DNA of 64,000 bases from Georgenia satyanarayanai (GTDB taxonomy: Bacteria > Actinomycetota > Actinomycetes > Actinomycetales > Actinomycetaceae). A model generated the notes under the pieces. That model did no database searches, was not told where the DNA came from, and saw only the letters and a list, made by a program, of their open reading frames with translations. Location of the stretch: assembly GCF_009193135.1 (NCBI RefSeq), contig NZ_VUKC01000008.1, positions 1 to 64,000 on the forward strand. The letters run 5' to 3'. Both the position numbers and the translations under genes were made by a program. How positions within the stretch are numbered: position 1 is the first letter of the stretch; the number at the start of each line of letters is the position of its first letter. Below, piece after piece: positions 38,118-45,629 of the stretch.

Positions 38118-38138
38118 CTGGGGGGCAAGGTGGGGGGC
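38118..38138 (+). repeat. Paired TGGGGGGC repeats near the left att site
   Basis: CTGGGGGGC (38118-38126) and GTGGGGGGC (38130-38138) start 12 bases apart, like the pair at 46838-46858 next to the integrase gene. Such paired repeats near both att sites resemble integrase arm-type binding sites. Confidence 0.5.
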
Positions 38139-38593
38139 ACAGGGAGGACATGCGCGAAGCCTGAGCAGCACTACTGAGGGACTGCGGCTGGGTCTGCGCC
38201 GCCACGGAGGTGGTGGAGGGGGTCACTGTGGACCTGTGGCAGGACCGTGCAGGCAACCGGTGTGCGGTTCACGCTCACCCCGCCCATGGGACTGGGAAGC
38301 CATCGGCGCCACCACATGCGGGTCTGGTCCCACTGGAGGTCAAGCGCGGCGGTCCCGCCCTCAGCCGGTACGCCCGCCTCGGCTATTAGGGCCTGCTCGC
38401 CGCTCCCATTGCCCGGTTCCGGGAGGCTGGACGGCAGGGGGCGTTGCGGTTGCAGAACCCGCCAGGGTGTCCGGATCGACTCGACGCCGAGTGGCATCAT
38501 GCGGGACTCGATGCTCAGCAGGGAACAACTGTTCGTGAGGTGCCACGCTGAACTTGCGGGGTAACCACGGCGTGGCCGACACGGGTAGCGCAC

Positions 38594-38599
38594 TAGCCT
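38594..38599 (+). promoter_or_regulatory. -10 box of the 239-aa gene
   Basis: TAGCCT ends 6 nt before the ATG at 38606; the gene thus seems to have its own leaderless promoter, separate from the rest of the element. Confidence 0.45.
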
Positions 38600-38605
38600 G
38601 GTGGC

Positions 38606-39325
38606 ATGACCCTGGACAACCCTGCAGCCCGTCTCCATGCGATTCTCACAGCTGTTAAAGCTCAGGAGGGCGGCGGTACCTCGTTCATCACTGCGTGGAC
38701 AACGGTGCTTGGCGGTGACAGCACGACGGTTACCCGAAGCATGGTTAGGGTTGCGGGCCTTCTCGCGGACATCGAGCGCCTCGTCGACAGGATCGAGGAC
38801 GAGCGCATCACGACTCTCTACGAACACTATTCGCCAGAATGGCGCCGAAGCGTGCTGATGCCGAACGGGAATTGGTCGGCCGCTAAGGGGGAACTCGTCG
38901 ACGCGGGGGCGCTTGCCTCGCTCGGCGCGCTGTCCAGCCTGCTCTCTGTGCTCGGTTCGGAAGGCAGCGCGCCCGATGGCGAGACGCTTGGTGCCCTGAG
39001 GGAATCACTGGACGAGGCGCTCGGCGCCGTCCGCGGAGACCAGACCCTCCCTCCAGAGATAAAGCGGCTCCTCGTCGCGAGGCTCCACGACATGTTGTGG
39101 GCGATCGACCACCTAAACGTCATGGGACCGGAGGGCGTTAAGGCGGCGGCCGAGCGTCTTGCGGGCGCTGTAGCCGTCGACCCGGCTTTGCGAGACCACC
39201 ACCCGGCGGTTGCGAAGGTGCTAACGGTCGCCGGGCGTATTTGGAGCGCCTTCACTTTCGCCGGTCAGGTGACTGAGGCTATCGAGGGCTGGGAGACGGT
39301 AGCCACCAGGCTGATCGGCAACTGA
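38606..39325 (+). CDS. Unknown element-encoded protein (239 aa), cargo candidate
   Basis: A soluble, mostly helical protein with no transmembrane segment or signal peptide and no motif I recognise. Its codons are less GC-biased than the rest of the window, suggesting recent acquisition. It lies at the end of the element farthest from the integrase, reads opposite to the terminase genes, has its own leaderless -10, and is closed off by a bidirectional hairpin at 39385-39425. That is the usual place for satellite or prophage cargo such as defence genes, but no defence domain can be shown. Confidence 0.6.
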   Translation: MTLDNPAARLHAILTAVKAQEGGGTSFITAWTTVLGGDSTTVTRSMVRVAGLLADIERLVDRIEDERITTLYEHYSPEWRRSVLMPNGNWSAAKGELVDAGALASLGALSSLLSVLGSEGSAPDGETLGALRESLDEALGAVRGDQTLPPEIKRLLVARLHDMLWAIDHLNVMGPEGVKAAAERLAGAVAVDPALRDHHPAVAKVLTVAGRIWSAFTFAGQVTEAIEGWETVATRLIGN

Positions 39326-39384
39326 GCATCCGTTCGCGGTCGCGTGTGGCAATCTCTGGAACCCATTGTTCGGGATCGACAAAG

Positions 39385-39425
39385 CGCGGCAGGCCGCCCC
39401 GTCCTACTAGGCGTGGCCTGCCGCG
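39385..39425. terminator. Bidirectional terminator
   Basis: An 11-bp perfect stem (39385-39395 with 39415-39425) between two convergent genes; read leftward it is followed by CTTTGT. Confidence 0.65.
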
Positions 39426-39431
39426 TTCCCC

Positions 39432-40172
39432 TTATCGGTTCAGGGGCTTGCCTGCCGCGTCCACAGGGATGGAGCGGTACGTCATGCTGTCCGTGGCCTC
39501 GCCCCGGAAATCGGGGACCTTCCGCAGCACCCGACGGGTCTCCTCCCGGGGCGCCTTGGGGCGGTGGCTGTCGGCCTCCACGCGGAACGCCTCCAGGACC
39601 TTGGCCGCCACAGTCGGCTCGGGAAGCTCCTCCCACACCGAGACGGTCCCGGCGGCCACACGCGGGTCCGTCAACGTCGGAGGGGCACTGCCAGCGCCCT
39701 TGAACCGTCGCCCGGCCGGGACGCCCTCCAGCACCCACGTCCGGGCGCGCGTTGCGCGGAAGTAGGTGTCACGGGCGGCCAGCAGCGCATCCACGGCGGC
39801 CTCGTACGCCTCGGCGGCATCCTCCACCGGCTGGTCCACAGCCTGGGCGGCACGCTCGGTGTCCCGCAGGAGGGCCATCACCGCCTGCTCCTGCTGCTCC
39901 AACGCCTGGGAGAGGACCCTGGCGCGGTTCCTTGCCGCCTCCAGGTCCTTCTCCCACTTCACGGTGTGCTTGCGCCCAGGGTCCTTGCCACCTGACCTCA
40001 GGGCCTCCGCCTGGGCGGCATCGTCGGCCTTCATGGCGTCAGCCTTGCCGCGCTCCAGCGCCTCCAGGACAGGGCCGTGGGCACGCCGCTGCGTCTCCAG
40101 GTCGCTGTACGCCTGAACGGCGTCGGTGTACTCGCTCCAACCTGCCAGGGCCGGGAACTTGGTCGTCGTCAT
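39432..40172 (-). CDS. Unknown coiled-coil protein downstream of the large terminase (246 aa)
   Basis: The ATG at 40172 has GGAGAG 4 nt upstream and is preferred over an ATG at 40184. The sequence is rich in Ala, Glu, Arg and Gln with heptads from about residue 25 to 135, then a mixed C-terminal half. Scaffold, packaging or capsid-size-altering roles are imaginable from position (21 nt after the terminase), but no family resemblance is visible, and no major capsid fold is evident. Confidence 0.6.
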   Translation of the reverse strand: MTTTKFPALAGWSEYTDAVQAYSDLETQRRAHGPVLEALERGKADAMKADDAAQAEALRSGGKDPGRKHTVKWEKDLEAARNRARVLSQALEQQEQAVMALLRDTERAAQAVDQPVEDAAEAYEAAVDALLAARDTYFRATRARTWVLEGVPAGRRFKGAGSAPPTLTDPRVAAGTVSVWEELPEPTVAAKVLEAFRVEADSHRPKAPREETRRVLRKVPDFRGEATDSMTYRSIPVDAAGKPLNR

Positions 40173-40193
40173 CGGTCTCTCCATTCATCTCGG

Positions 40194-41705
40194 TCAGACA
40201 CCGCGCACCGTGAACCGGTCGCGGCCCATCCCGCCGTCCCGAGGTTTCGGCACAGCGGGCACCTGAAGCCCCGAAGTGGTCTCCAGCCAGTCCTCACGCT
40301 CCGGTCGGCGCCGCGCGCAGCGGCCCACCGTCACGTCGTCATGCAGGCCCAGCGCCGCCAGCGACAGCGCCATGGCCAAGTCCCCCGGGTGGCCGTCCGC
40401 GCCACCGATCCGCACCCCGCCGTTCTCCGTGGGCGTCGCCTCCAACGCGGACAGTTCCCGCAACAGCTGGGGGTGGTCCGGCAGCACCAGCTGGTGGTTC
40501 GACAGCAACCCGGCCAGCCGGGAGAACGCCAGTTCCTTCGACCGCTGGGTGGTCGTCACCGCCTGCACCCGTCCAGGCAGGCGCGCCAGCAGCGCCTCCG
40601 TGGGGGCGGCGCCGACCCCGTTGGACTCGGAGAACACCATGGTCACGTCGTACGCGCCCATGCGCGGCACAATCGTCCGGCCCTGGGTCGGGCCTGTCAG
40701 GTACGCCCGTGCCCTCGCCTCCGGGCCGATTGCCGCCGTCTGGAAGATGAGGTCCTGCTGGTCCGCGTAGGACCGCTGGGACGTCTCTACCCACGGCACG
40801 AACAGCACCGGGTCCGGGTTGCGGCCACCGTCGTCCAGCGCGCCGATCATCGCCAGCGCGTGGGAGTCCCTGGCGCGGCCCCAGTCGGCGCCCAGCAGCA
40901 CCGCACCGCCCACGGCCTTGGCAGGCTCGAGCAGCCGGTAGGGCGCCACCGCGTCCAGAAGGTCCGTTCGGGCGAACAGACCGCTACCGCCGTCCACGAA
41001 CTCCGCGTCGAACTCGGCCCGGAACCGCAGCGGCGGCATCGTCGCCTTCATCTGCGCCACGAATGCCGCGCTGATCCACGACGCCCGCGACAACGGCCAC
41101 CGATGCACCGCCACGTCCGGCCGATCCATCGTCGCGAACGCATGGAACGCGCCCGACGCCTCCCACGGCGTGCTTGCCAGCACCACCCGGGCACCGTCAC
41201 GCGCCGCCGTCGTCGGCAGCGCCGCCCCGTAGATCAGGTCATCGCTGATGAACGACGCCTCATCCAGCAGCAGCAGGTCCACCGACCAGCCACGCACCTG
41301 TCGCTCCGACGCCGGAACCGCACGGATCACCGACCCGTTCGCGAACGTCACCTGCCCCGCGCCCTCATCCAGCACCGCACCTGTCAGCAGCGGGTGAGTC
41401 AGCATCCCCCGAACTGTCGCCAGCAGCCGCCGCGCCGCGTCCTCACCCGCGCTCACGACAAGCGTCATGTGCTCGCGCCGAGTCAACGACCGATGCACCG
41501 CCAGCACCGACAGCGAACGAGACTTCCCCGTCTGCCGAGGCGCTAGCAGCACCGTCGTCGGCTGCTTTAGGCTTAGCGCCCCAACCTGCCAGTCCTCCAG
41601 CGGGACACCCACCGTCCGCGCGAACACGCCCAGGTCCTCACGCGCCGCCAGCAGGTCAGCCTTCATCGACACCCGCGCGTTACGCCCCACGGTCGCCGCG
41701 CTCAT
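40194..41705 (-). CDS. Phage terminase large subunit
   Basis: DNA-packaging motor of 503 aa. The ATPase half shows Walker A APRQTGKS (residues 55-62), Walker B LLLLDEA (144-150) and a coupling STPW motif (178-181). The nuclease half carries the GADWGRARD carboxylate motif (272-280) of the RNase-H-like domain. The enzyme appears complete. It is odd to find it without portal or capsid genes; it may redirect a helper phage's procapsids, or be a relic. Confidence 0.88.
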   Translation of the reverse strand: MSAATVGRNARVSMKADLLAAREDLGVFARTVGVPLEDWQVGALSLKQPTTVLLAPRQTGKSRSLSVLAVHRSLTRREHMTLVVSAGEDAARRLLATVRGMLTHPLLTGAVLDEGAGQVTFANGSVIRAVPASERQVRGWSVDLLLLDEASFISDDLIYGAALPTTAARDGARVVLASTPWEASGAFHAFATMDRPDVAVHRWPLSRASWISAAFVAQMKATMPPLRFRAEFDAEFVDGGSGLFARTDLLDAVAPYRLLEPAKAVGGAVLLGADWGRARDSHALAMIGALDDGGRNPDPVLFVPWVETSQRSYADQQDLIFQTAAIGPEARARAYLTGPTQGRTIVPRMGAYDVTMVFSESNGVGAAPTEALLARLPGRVQAVTTTQRSKELAFSRLAGLLSNHQLVLPDHPQLLRELSALEATPTENGGVRIGGADGHPGDLAMALSLAALGLHDDVTVGRCARRRPEREDWLETTSGLQVPAVPKPRDGGMGRDRFTVRGV

Positions 41706-41720
41706 GCCAGGCTCCCGTGC

Positions 41721-42104
41721 ATGGACAACGAAAGCGCCACGCCAGAGTCTGCCGCCCTGACCCCACAGGAGGTGCTACTCCGAACTGAGCAGACTCTCGA
41801 CAACCTCAACGGGAAGATTGCCGACGCGTTGAAAGCCCGCGAAGCCGCGCGCAAGAGCGGTGACCCTGTGCGGATGCGGGCAGCCGACGAGCACCTCGGA
41901 CTCCTCCGAGACCTGTCCACCCACCTGTTCGCCCACGCCAACGCCATGCGGACCGATAGAGACTTCCACGACCGCCGCGAGTACAGCGAGGTCGCCAAGG
42001 CGCAGGCGCGCCAGGTCGCCATCGCTACATGGGTCCTCTCCGCTGCCACGGTCGTCCTCGCCCTCGCCACCGTCGGCCTCATCTGGGCCACCCTCGCGGG
42101 CTGA
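41721..42104 (+). CDS. Small membrane-anchored protein (127 aa)
   Basis: A helical, charged N-terminal domain (about 95 residues) ends in one hydrophobic helix near the C-terminus (IATWVLSAATVVLALATVGL). It reads against the terminase genes, starting 15 nt from the terminase start and ending directly at the stop of the next gene. No ribosome site is obvious. A holin-like or immunity role is possible but speculative. Confidence 0.5.
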   Translation: MDNESATPESAALTPQEVLLRTEQTLDNLNGKIADALKAREAARKSGDPVRMRAADEHLGLLRDLSTHLFAHANAMRTDRDFHDRREYSEVAKAQARQVAIATWVLSAATVVLALATVGLIWATLAG

Positions 42105-42617
42105 CTACTCACCATCGGTTTCCACCTCCACGTCGTCGTCCTGCTGCGCCTCACGCGCCCTGTCCTCGGCCTCCCACACCTGGAGCAGCGACACCTGCTG
42201 CACCGCCACATCACGGCCCAGACGCGCCCTACTGAGAGGCGTCAGGCCCAACTCCTGCCGCTGCCTGTCCGCGCTCCGCTCCAGCCGCTCCAGCAGCTTC
42301 GTCGCGCCCCTCACAGCCCCCTCCCCGTCCAGTTCAGGGACACCGTGCTCAGGGACCGTGCGCTCCAGCCACGACTCCACCCGCTCGATGCGGGCCAGCG
42401 TCGTGGCATAGGCCATCAGCGCCGGGCGGTATGACCGCTCAGCGAGGTACGCGGGAAGGGCGTCGTCCTCGGCCAGGTCAGTGGCAATCTCCAGGGCGCG
42501 GGGCCTCACCAGCCGGTCCGACTGCGCCCCGTGCGTCACGGTGAGCATGTGGCCCTTCTGGAACGGTGGGCGCTGGCCCGGGAACGCCGGGACCCAGCCC
42601 TCCGACGCGTCAGCCAC
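42105..42617 (-). CDS. Terminase small-subunit-like protein (170 aa)
   Basis: The N-terminal AFPGQRPPFQKGHMLTVTHG segment followed by a helical body resembles the start of actinophage small terminase-like proteins, which recognise packaging sites. The C-terminal tail is very acidic. Position just before (in transcription order) the large terminase agrees. The assignment rests on pattern and place only. Its start overlaps the 3' end of the 89-aa gene by eight bases. Confidence 0.5.
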   Translation of the reverse strand: MADASEGWVPAFPGQRPPFQKGHMLTVTHGAQSDRLVRPRALEIATDLAEDDALPAYLAERSYRPALMAYATTLARIERVESWLERTVPEHGVPELDGEGAVRGATKLLERLERSADRQRQELGLTPLSRARLGRDVAVQQVSLLQVWEAEDRAREAQQDDDVEVETDGE

Positions 42618-42879
42618 GGCGGCCTCCAGTGGTGCTCAGGCCCTCCACGCTGGGGGACAGGTGGGGGACAGTCCCGCGTCCTTGCAGGTCAGCGGGCTGA
42701 CGAGAGGCCGGGACGGATTGGTAATCCGTGGGCGTGGCCTCCAGCGCGTTGAGCCTGGCGGCCACGGCGTCCTGACGAGCAGCCACTAGCGCGAGGAGGT
42801 CCACGCACGCGTGCGGCATCCCTCCACGACGCCAGGGCCACGGCGAGACAGCGACGGTCCGCGCTGTGCTGGTGGTCAT
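42610..42879 (-). CDS. Small unknown protein (89 aa)
   Basis: The ATG at 42879 has an AAGGA site 7 nt upstream. An alternative GTG at 42939 overlaps the ATPase stop (GTGA) but would add an FDTFDTFDT repeat that is encoded by the iteron array and looks non-protein-driven. No domain recognised; a CxxxLALVAARQ helix is the main feature. A pair of TGGGGGAC repeats at 42650-42669 lies within it. Confidence 0.4.
   Translation of the reverse strand: MTTSTARTVAVSPWPWRRGGMPHACVDLLALVAARQDAVAARLNALEATPTDYQSVPASRQPADLQGRGTVPHLSPSVEGLSTTGGRRG
42650..42669 (+). repeat. Internal pair of TGGGGGAC repeats
   Basis: CTGGGGGAC (42650-42658) and GTGGGGGAC (42661-42669), 11 bases apart, same orientation as the pairs at both ends of the element. 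Confidence 0.5.
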
Positions 42880-42901
42880 CTCCCTGTCCTTCCTGGGGTG
42901 G

Positions 42902-43030
42902 GTGTCGAATGTGTCGAAAGTGTCGAAAGCGCAGGTCACTGGGGATTCCCCACCTTTGTTGTGTCGAAAGGGAGCGGTGGTGTGTCGTATCCGGGTTCTT
43001 CGGTTTCGACACTTTCGACACTTTCGACAG
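42902..43030. repeat. Inverted arrays of 9-bp iterons
   Basis: Three contiguous direct copies of GTGTCGAAA (42902-42928, first copy ending in T), a single copy at 42961-42969, and three contiguous inverse copies (43004-43030, last one ending in G). The two arrays are 25/27 complementary and flank about 75 bp. They cover the 3' end of the RepA-like ATPase gene. Iteron clusters beside a Rep gene usually mark a replication origin. Confidence 0.75.
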
Positions 43031-44093
43031 GGGTGTAGAGGCCTCGGCCGGCCTTCCTGATGCGTCCTTTATCGGCAAGGCGTCCGAGGTACTGGCCTGC
43101 GTCCTTGCCACTGATGGCGAGCATGGTGGCGACGGCTGCCGGTGCGATGCCCTCGGGGTGGTCGCCGACGATGGCGACGATCTGTGCGGAGCGGTCACCT
43201 AGGTTCTCGGTGGCGCGGGTCTGCTGTGCGGCTCGGGCGGCGTCTGCGAGGGTGTCGCCGGTGAGGGTCCAGGTGCCGTCGTCTACACGGGCGGCGTACT
43301 CGCCTTCGGGCACGTCGCGTCCGGTGACGCGGAGGATGCCGTCTCCCTCGTTGCGGTTCCTGGAGAGGCTGAGGGTGAAGTCAGCTGCGCCGTTCAGGCC
43401 GTTGGTGCCGCTGGTGGAGTCCATCCAGTCCTCGGACCCTGCTTTGCGGGTGTGGTGGACGACGAGCAGGCACGCGCCGGGGTGCGCGTCTACGAGGCGC
43501 TTCAGGCCACTGCCCACGCGGTAGTCCCGCTGGTACGCGCCTTCGCCGGGGTGGGCTTGGGGCATGACCTTGCCGAGGGTGTCCAGGATGACCAGGGGCC
43601 GCTGGCTCCCGTAGACGCTGAGCCATGCGGCGATGAGGTCGAGCACCTCGTTCGGGGTGGCCTCGGTGACGTAGTGCAGGGCCTGGGGGATGCTGTCGGC
43701 GCCCTTCAGCAGGGTGCGGGCGCGTCCCTGCAAGCGACGGTCGCCGTCCTCCAGGGCGAGCAGCAGCACGGGGCGCGGCTCCCCGGTGGGCACCTTTCCG
43801 AACGCGCGTCCACCTGCGGCGACGGCCAGGGCGATGCCGAGGGTTGCCCATGACTTTCCGGCCTTCGGTGGGCCGGTGAACAGGCCGAAGCCCTCGGGGA
43901 TGAGGCCGTGGACCGCCCATGCGAGCGGCGGGAACTTCTGGGCGTCCAGCCACGCGCCGGACCGGATGCGCTGGAGGATGGCGGGACGAGCATCACCGCT
44001 GCTGTTCAGGGGAACAGCGCACCCACAGTCGATGCGGACGACGGCGTGCTGGTCGCACCAGGTGGCCGTGTCGTTGTCGTAGCTGACGCTCAC
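42936..44093 (-). CDS. RepA-like hexameric ATPase/helicase with C-terminal winged helix (385 aa)
   Basis: RecA-fold ATPase with Walker A GPPKAGKS (residues 74-81), Walker B PLVILDTLG (166-174) and a VVHHTRK sensor (211-217), the arrangement of RepA/AAA_25 replicative helicases of plasmids and satellites. A CxC pair near residue 23-25 may bind metal. The C-terminus (about 285-360) is a winged-helix DNA-binding domain; the final VESVESVE stretch is the protein reading of the iteron array. GTG start in a GTGA overlap with the preceding gene. It probably opens the element's own origin. Confidence 0.78.
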   Translation of the reverse strand: MSVSYDNDTATWCDQHAVVRIDCGCAVPLNSSGDARPAILQRIRSGAWLDAQKFPPLAWAVHGLIPEGFGLFTGPPKAGKSWATLGIALAVAAGGRAFGKVPTGEPRPVLLLALEDGDRRLQGRARTLLKGADSIPQALHYVTEATPNEVLDLIAAWLSVYGSQRPLVILDTLGKVMPQAHPGEGAYQRDYRVGSGLKRLVDAHPGACLLVVHHTRKAGSEDWMDSTSGTNGLNGAADFTLSLSRNRNEGDGILRVTGRDVPEGEYAARVDDGTWTLTGDTLADAARAAQQTRATENLGDRSAQIVAIVGDHPEGIAPAAVATMLAISGKDAGQYLGRLADKGRIRKAGRGLYTPVESVESVETEEPGYDTPPLPFDTTKVGNPQ

Positions 44094-44449
44094 GGGAGGT
44101 CTCCCGCCGTCGCGTACTTCCCGGACGCGGTGGCCTGGGCGATGCTCTCCCAGTACGCCTCGGAGGCCGAAAGGATGGCCTGCTCGAACGCGGCGAGGGT
44201 CCGAGGGCTGGTGCTCGCCTGGACTTCGACGGCTGTCACGCCGGACTCGGCCAGGCGGCGCCCGATCAGTTCAGGGACGCCCGCCTCCCAGGAGCCCAGG
44301 CCGTAGATGGAGAGGCGGACGGTGCTGCCCTCGGTAAGGTTCCACCGGGCGCGCCGGACGTTCTCCAGGCTGAGGCGGCCGCCGCGCTCGGGGCGCAGGG
44401 GCAGGTAGATGGTGGTGCTGACCCGCATGGGGGCATGCTGCTTGCTCAT
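44090..44449 (-). CDS. Unknown element protein (119 aa)
   Basis: An AGGGAAG site precedes the ATG at 44449. The N-terminal RVSTTIYLPLRPERGGRLS segment and a RLAESGVTAVEVQ helix suggest a small alpha/beta protein; no family recognised. It ends inside the start of the ATPase gene, so the two are coupled; an origin-binding or ATPase-partner role is possible. Confidence 0.55.
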   Translation of the reverse strand: MSKQHAPMRVSTTIYLPLRPERGGRLSLENVRRARWNLTEGSTVRLSIYGLGSWEAGVPELIGRRLAESGVTAVEVQASTSPRTLAAFEQAILSASEAYWESIAQATASGKYATAGDLP

Positions 44450-44460
44450 GCTGACTTCCC

Positions 44461-44715
44461 TCAGCTCGTCACTTCCTGGGTGATGTGAGGGCCTGTCGTG
44501 GTTGGGAGGGCGCCGACTTCGTAGGGCAGGCCGACGAGGCCGAGCAGTAGGGGGGTGGGAACGCGGCGGTGGCCACTCACCTGGATGGTGGGAAGGTCCC
44601 CGGCGTCGGCGGCGCGGTAGGCGGCCGACTTGCTCATGCCGAGGAAGGCCCCGGCGGTGGTGATCGTCGTCGTGGTGACGCGGCGCAGGTCCGCGACAGA
44701 CGGGGCGGCACTCAT
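44461..44715 (-). CDS. AlpA/excisionase-like helix-turn-helix protein (84 aa)
   Basis: The segment TTTITTAGAFLGMSKSAAYR (residues 15-34) followed by DLPTIQVSGHRRVPT is the MerR-like winged helix of AlpA/Xis-type proteins, which bend DNA for excision or activate prophage genes. The ATG makes an ATGA overlap with the repressor stop, so both are on one message. Confidence 0.7.
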   Translation of the reverse strand: MSAAPSVADLRRVTTTTITTAGAFLGMSKSAAYRAADAGDLPTIQVSGHRRVPTPLLLGLVGLPYEVGALPTTTGPHITQEVTS

Positions 44716-44948
44716 CGGTGCTCGTCCATGAGGCTGTCCAGGATGGCCCCGTACCGGAGAGCGGCGGCGCCGTGGGGTAGGCGTTCGCCCGACTCCCACC
44801 GAGCAAGGGACCGTGCCGAGACCTTCGCGGCGCGAGCCACCTCCGTTCGGGTAAGACCAGCACCGATGCGGACGGCGCGTGCTGAGCCGGACCGGACCAG
44901 GGCGCGCACGCGCTTCAGCGCCAGCAGGTCCGTCGTGGGGTTCTCCAT
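44712..44948 (-). CDS. XRE-type repressor (78 aa)
   Basis: The RIGAGLTRTEVARAAKVSAR and LARWESGERLP segments (residues 28-58) make a lambda-repressor-like helix-turn-helix. The ATG at 44948 is chosen because a TAGCGT -10 (+ strand 44956-44961) lies 7 nt upstream. It is read away from the integrase operon across an intergenic region with four GGTACGCA-type half-sites, so it probably controls a lysogeny-like switch. Confidence 0.7.
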   Translation of the reverse strand: MENPTTDLLALKRVRALVRSGSARAVRIGAGLTRTEVARAAKVSARSLARWESGERLPHGAAALRYGAILDSLMDEHR

Positions 44949-44989
44949 GGCACCGACGCTAGGGCAGGTCTGTCCGCATCGGGACCACA

Positions 44990-45086
44990 TGCGTACCGAC
45001 ACGTCAGGCCGCCAGCCAAGCGGTACGCAATCGGTACGCATCTTGGCAGGACCGCTATTGGACCGTATGCTGTCTGTATGCGTACT
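44990..45086. promoter_or_regulatory. Divergent switch region with four GGTACGCA half-sites
   Basis: TGCGTACC (44990-44997), GGTACGCA (45022-45029 and 45033-45040) and TGCGTACT (45079-45086) surround a strong rightward promoter: TTGGCA (45043-45048), 17-nt spacer, TATGCT (45066-45071). The rightward gene begins 6 nt later. Two half-sites lie just before the -35 and one on the start codon, well placed for repression. Confidence 0.65.
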
Positions 45087-45629
45087 GAAAGGCAGAAGGA
45101 TGGGCCTGCTGGGCCGTTCTCGTTTCAGTGGTCCGATGCCTCAGGGGTCGCCTGGGACGTCGAAGGCCAGTGGACCGTGATCGGCGGCCGGGTGGAGTGC
45201 TCAGCGCTCACGATGGACAGTCACGGGCGGGGCCGCATTACGTCCACGGTGGTCCGCCAGGTAGAGGCGGAGGTCCGGCGCTGGCGCGAGGTCAGGGCCG
45301 AGAAGGTGCGGCGCACGGCTCGCATGGGTGGCGAGGTCGGGCGGCGCGCCTCCCGGCAGGTGCCCGCCTACGACCAAGGCAGAGCGCCCGAGGGCGCGCG
45401 AGGTGTTCCGCGGGATGACGCTGCCTGGCACCGGCGAGCGGTGGCGATGCGGCAGGCGTGGGACGAGCGCAGGCCGATGCTCCAGGCCCTCAGGGAATTG
45501 GAACCGGGCTTCACCGAAGCGACGTACAGGAAGCGGATCGACAGGACGCGGGCATGGGACCGCGAGCACGGGCCGGGCCTGCTGAACGGCGTCGGACGTG
45601 CGCGAGACGAGCGGAAGGGCCAGGCATGA
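45078..45629 (+). CDS. Unknown protein cotranscribed with the integrase (183 aa)
   Basis: Leaderless start 6 nt after TATGCT. The first 55 residues form a beta-rich domain (FQWSDASGVAWDVEGQWTV), followed by a very basic region with many arginines and a helical C-terminus, suggesting DNA or RNA binding. The stop overlaps the integrase ATG by four bases, so both respond to the same repressor. It might be a recombination directionality factor, but that is inference from position. Confidence 0.6.
   Translation: MRTERQKDGPAGPFSFQWSDASGVAWDVEGQWTVIGGRVECSALTMDSHGRGRITSTVVRQVEAEVRRWREVRAEKVRRTARMGGEVGRRASRQVPAYDQGRAPEGARGVPRDDAAWHRRAVAMRQAWDERRPMLQALRELEPGFTEATYRKRIDRTRAWDREHGPGLLNGVGRARDERKGQA

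Larger units (their letters stand above)
38014..38605. other. Gene-free left end of the element
   Basis: I see no credible coding region in these 592 bases: open frames exist on both strands but have no ribosome site or plausible composition. The stretch holds a pair of CTGGGGGGC-type repeats at 38118-38138, and a TAGCCT box at 38594-38599 belonging to the next gene. Confidence 0.6.

Noticed and set aside
38171-38827. Open frames of 176-218 codons on both strands at the left end of the element
   Set aside because: No ribosome site or leaderless box, mixed composition, and overlap with the better supported 239-aa gene.
42610-42939. Start of the 89-aa gene at GTG 42939
   Set aside because: It would read the iteron array as an FDT repeat; the internal ATG at 42879 has a better ribosome site. 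Not fully excluded.
42902-43030. CRISPR array
   Set aside because: Repeats are 9 bp, contiguous and inverted, without spacers of regular size; no cas gene is present. No CRISPR was seen elsewhere.
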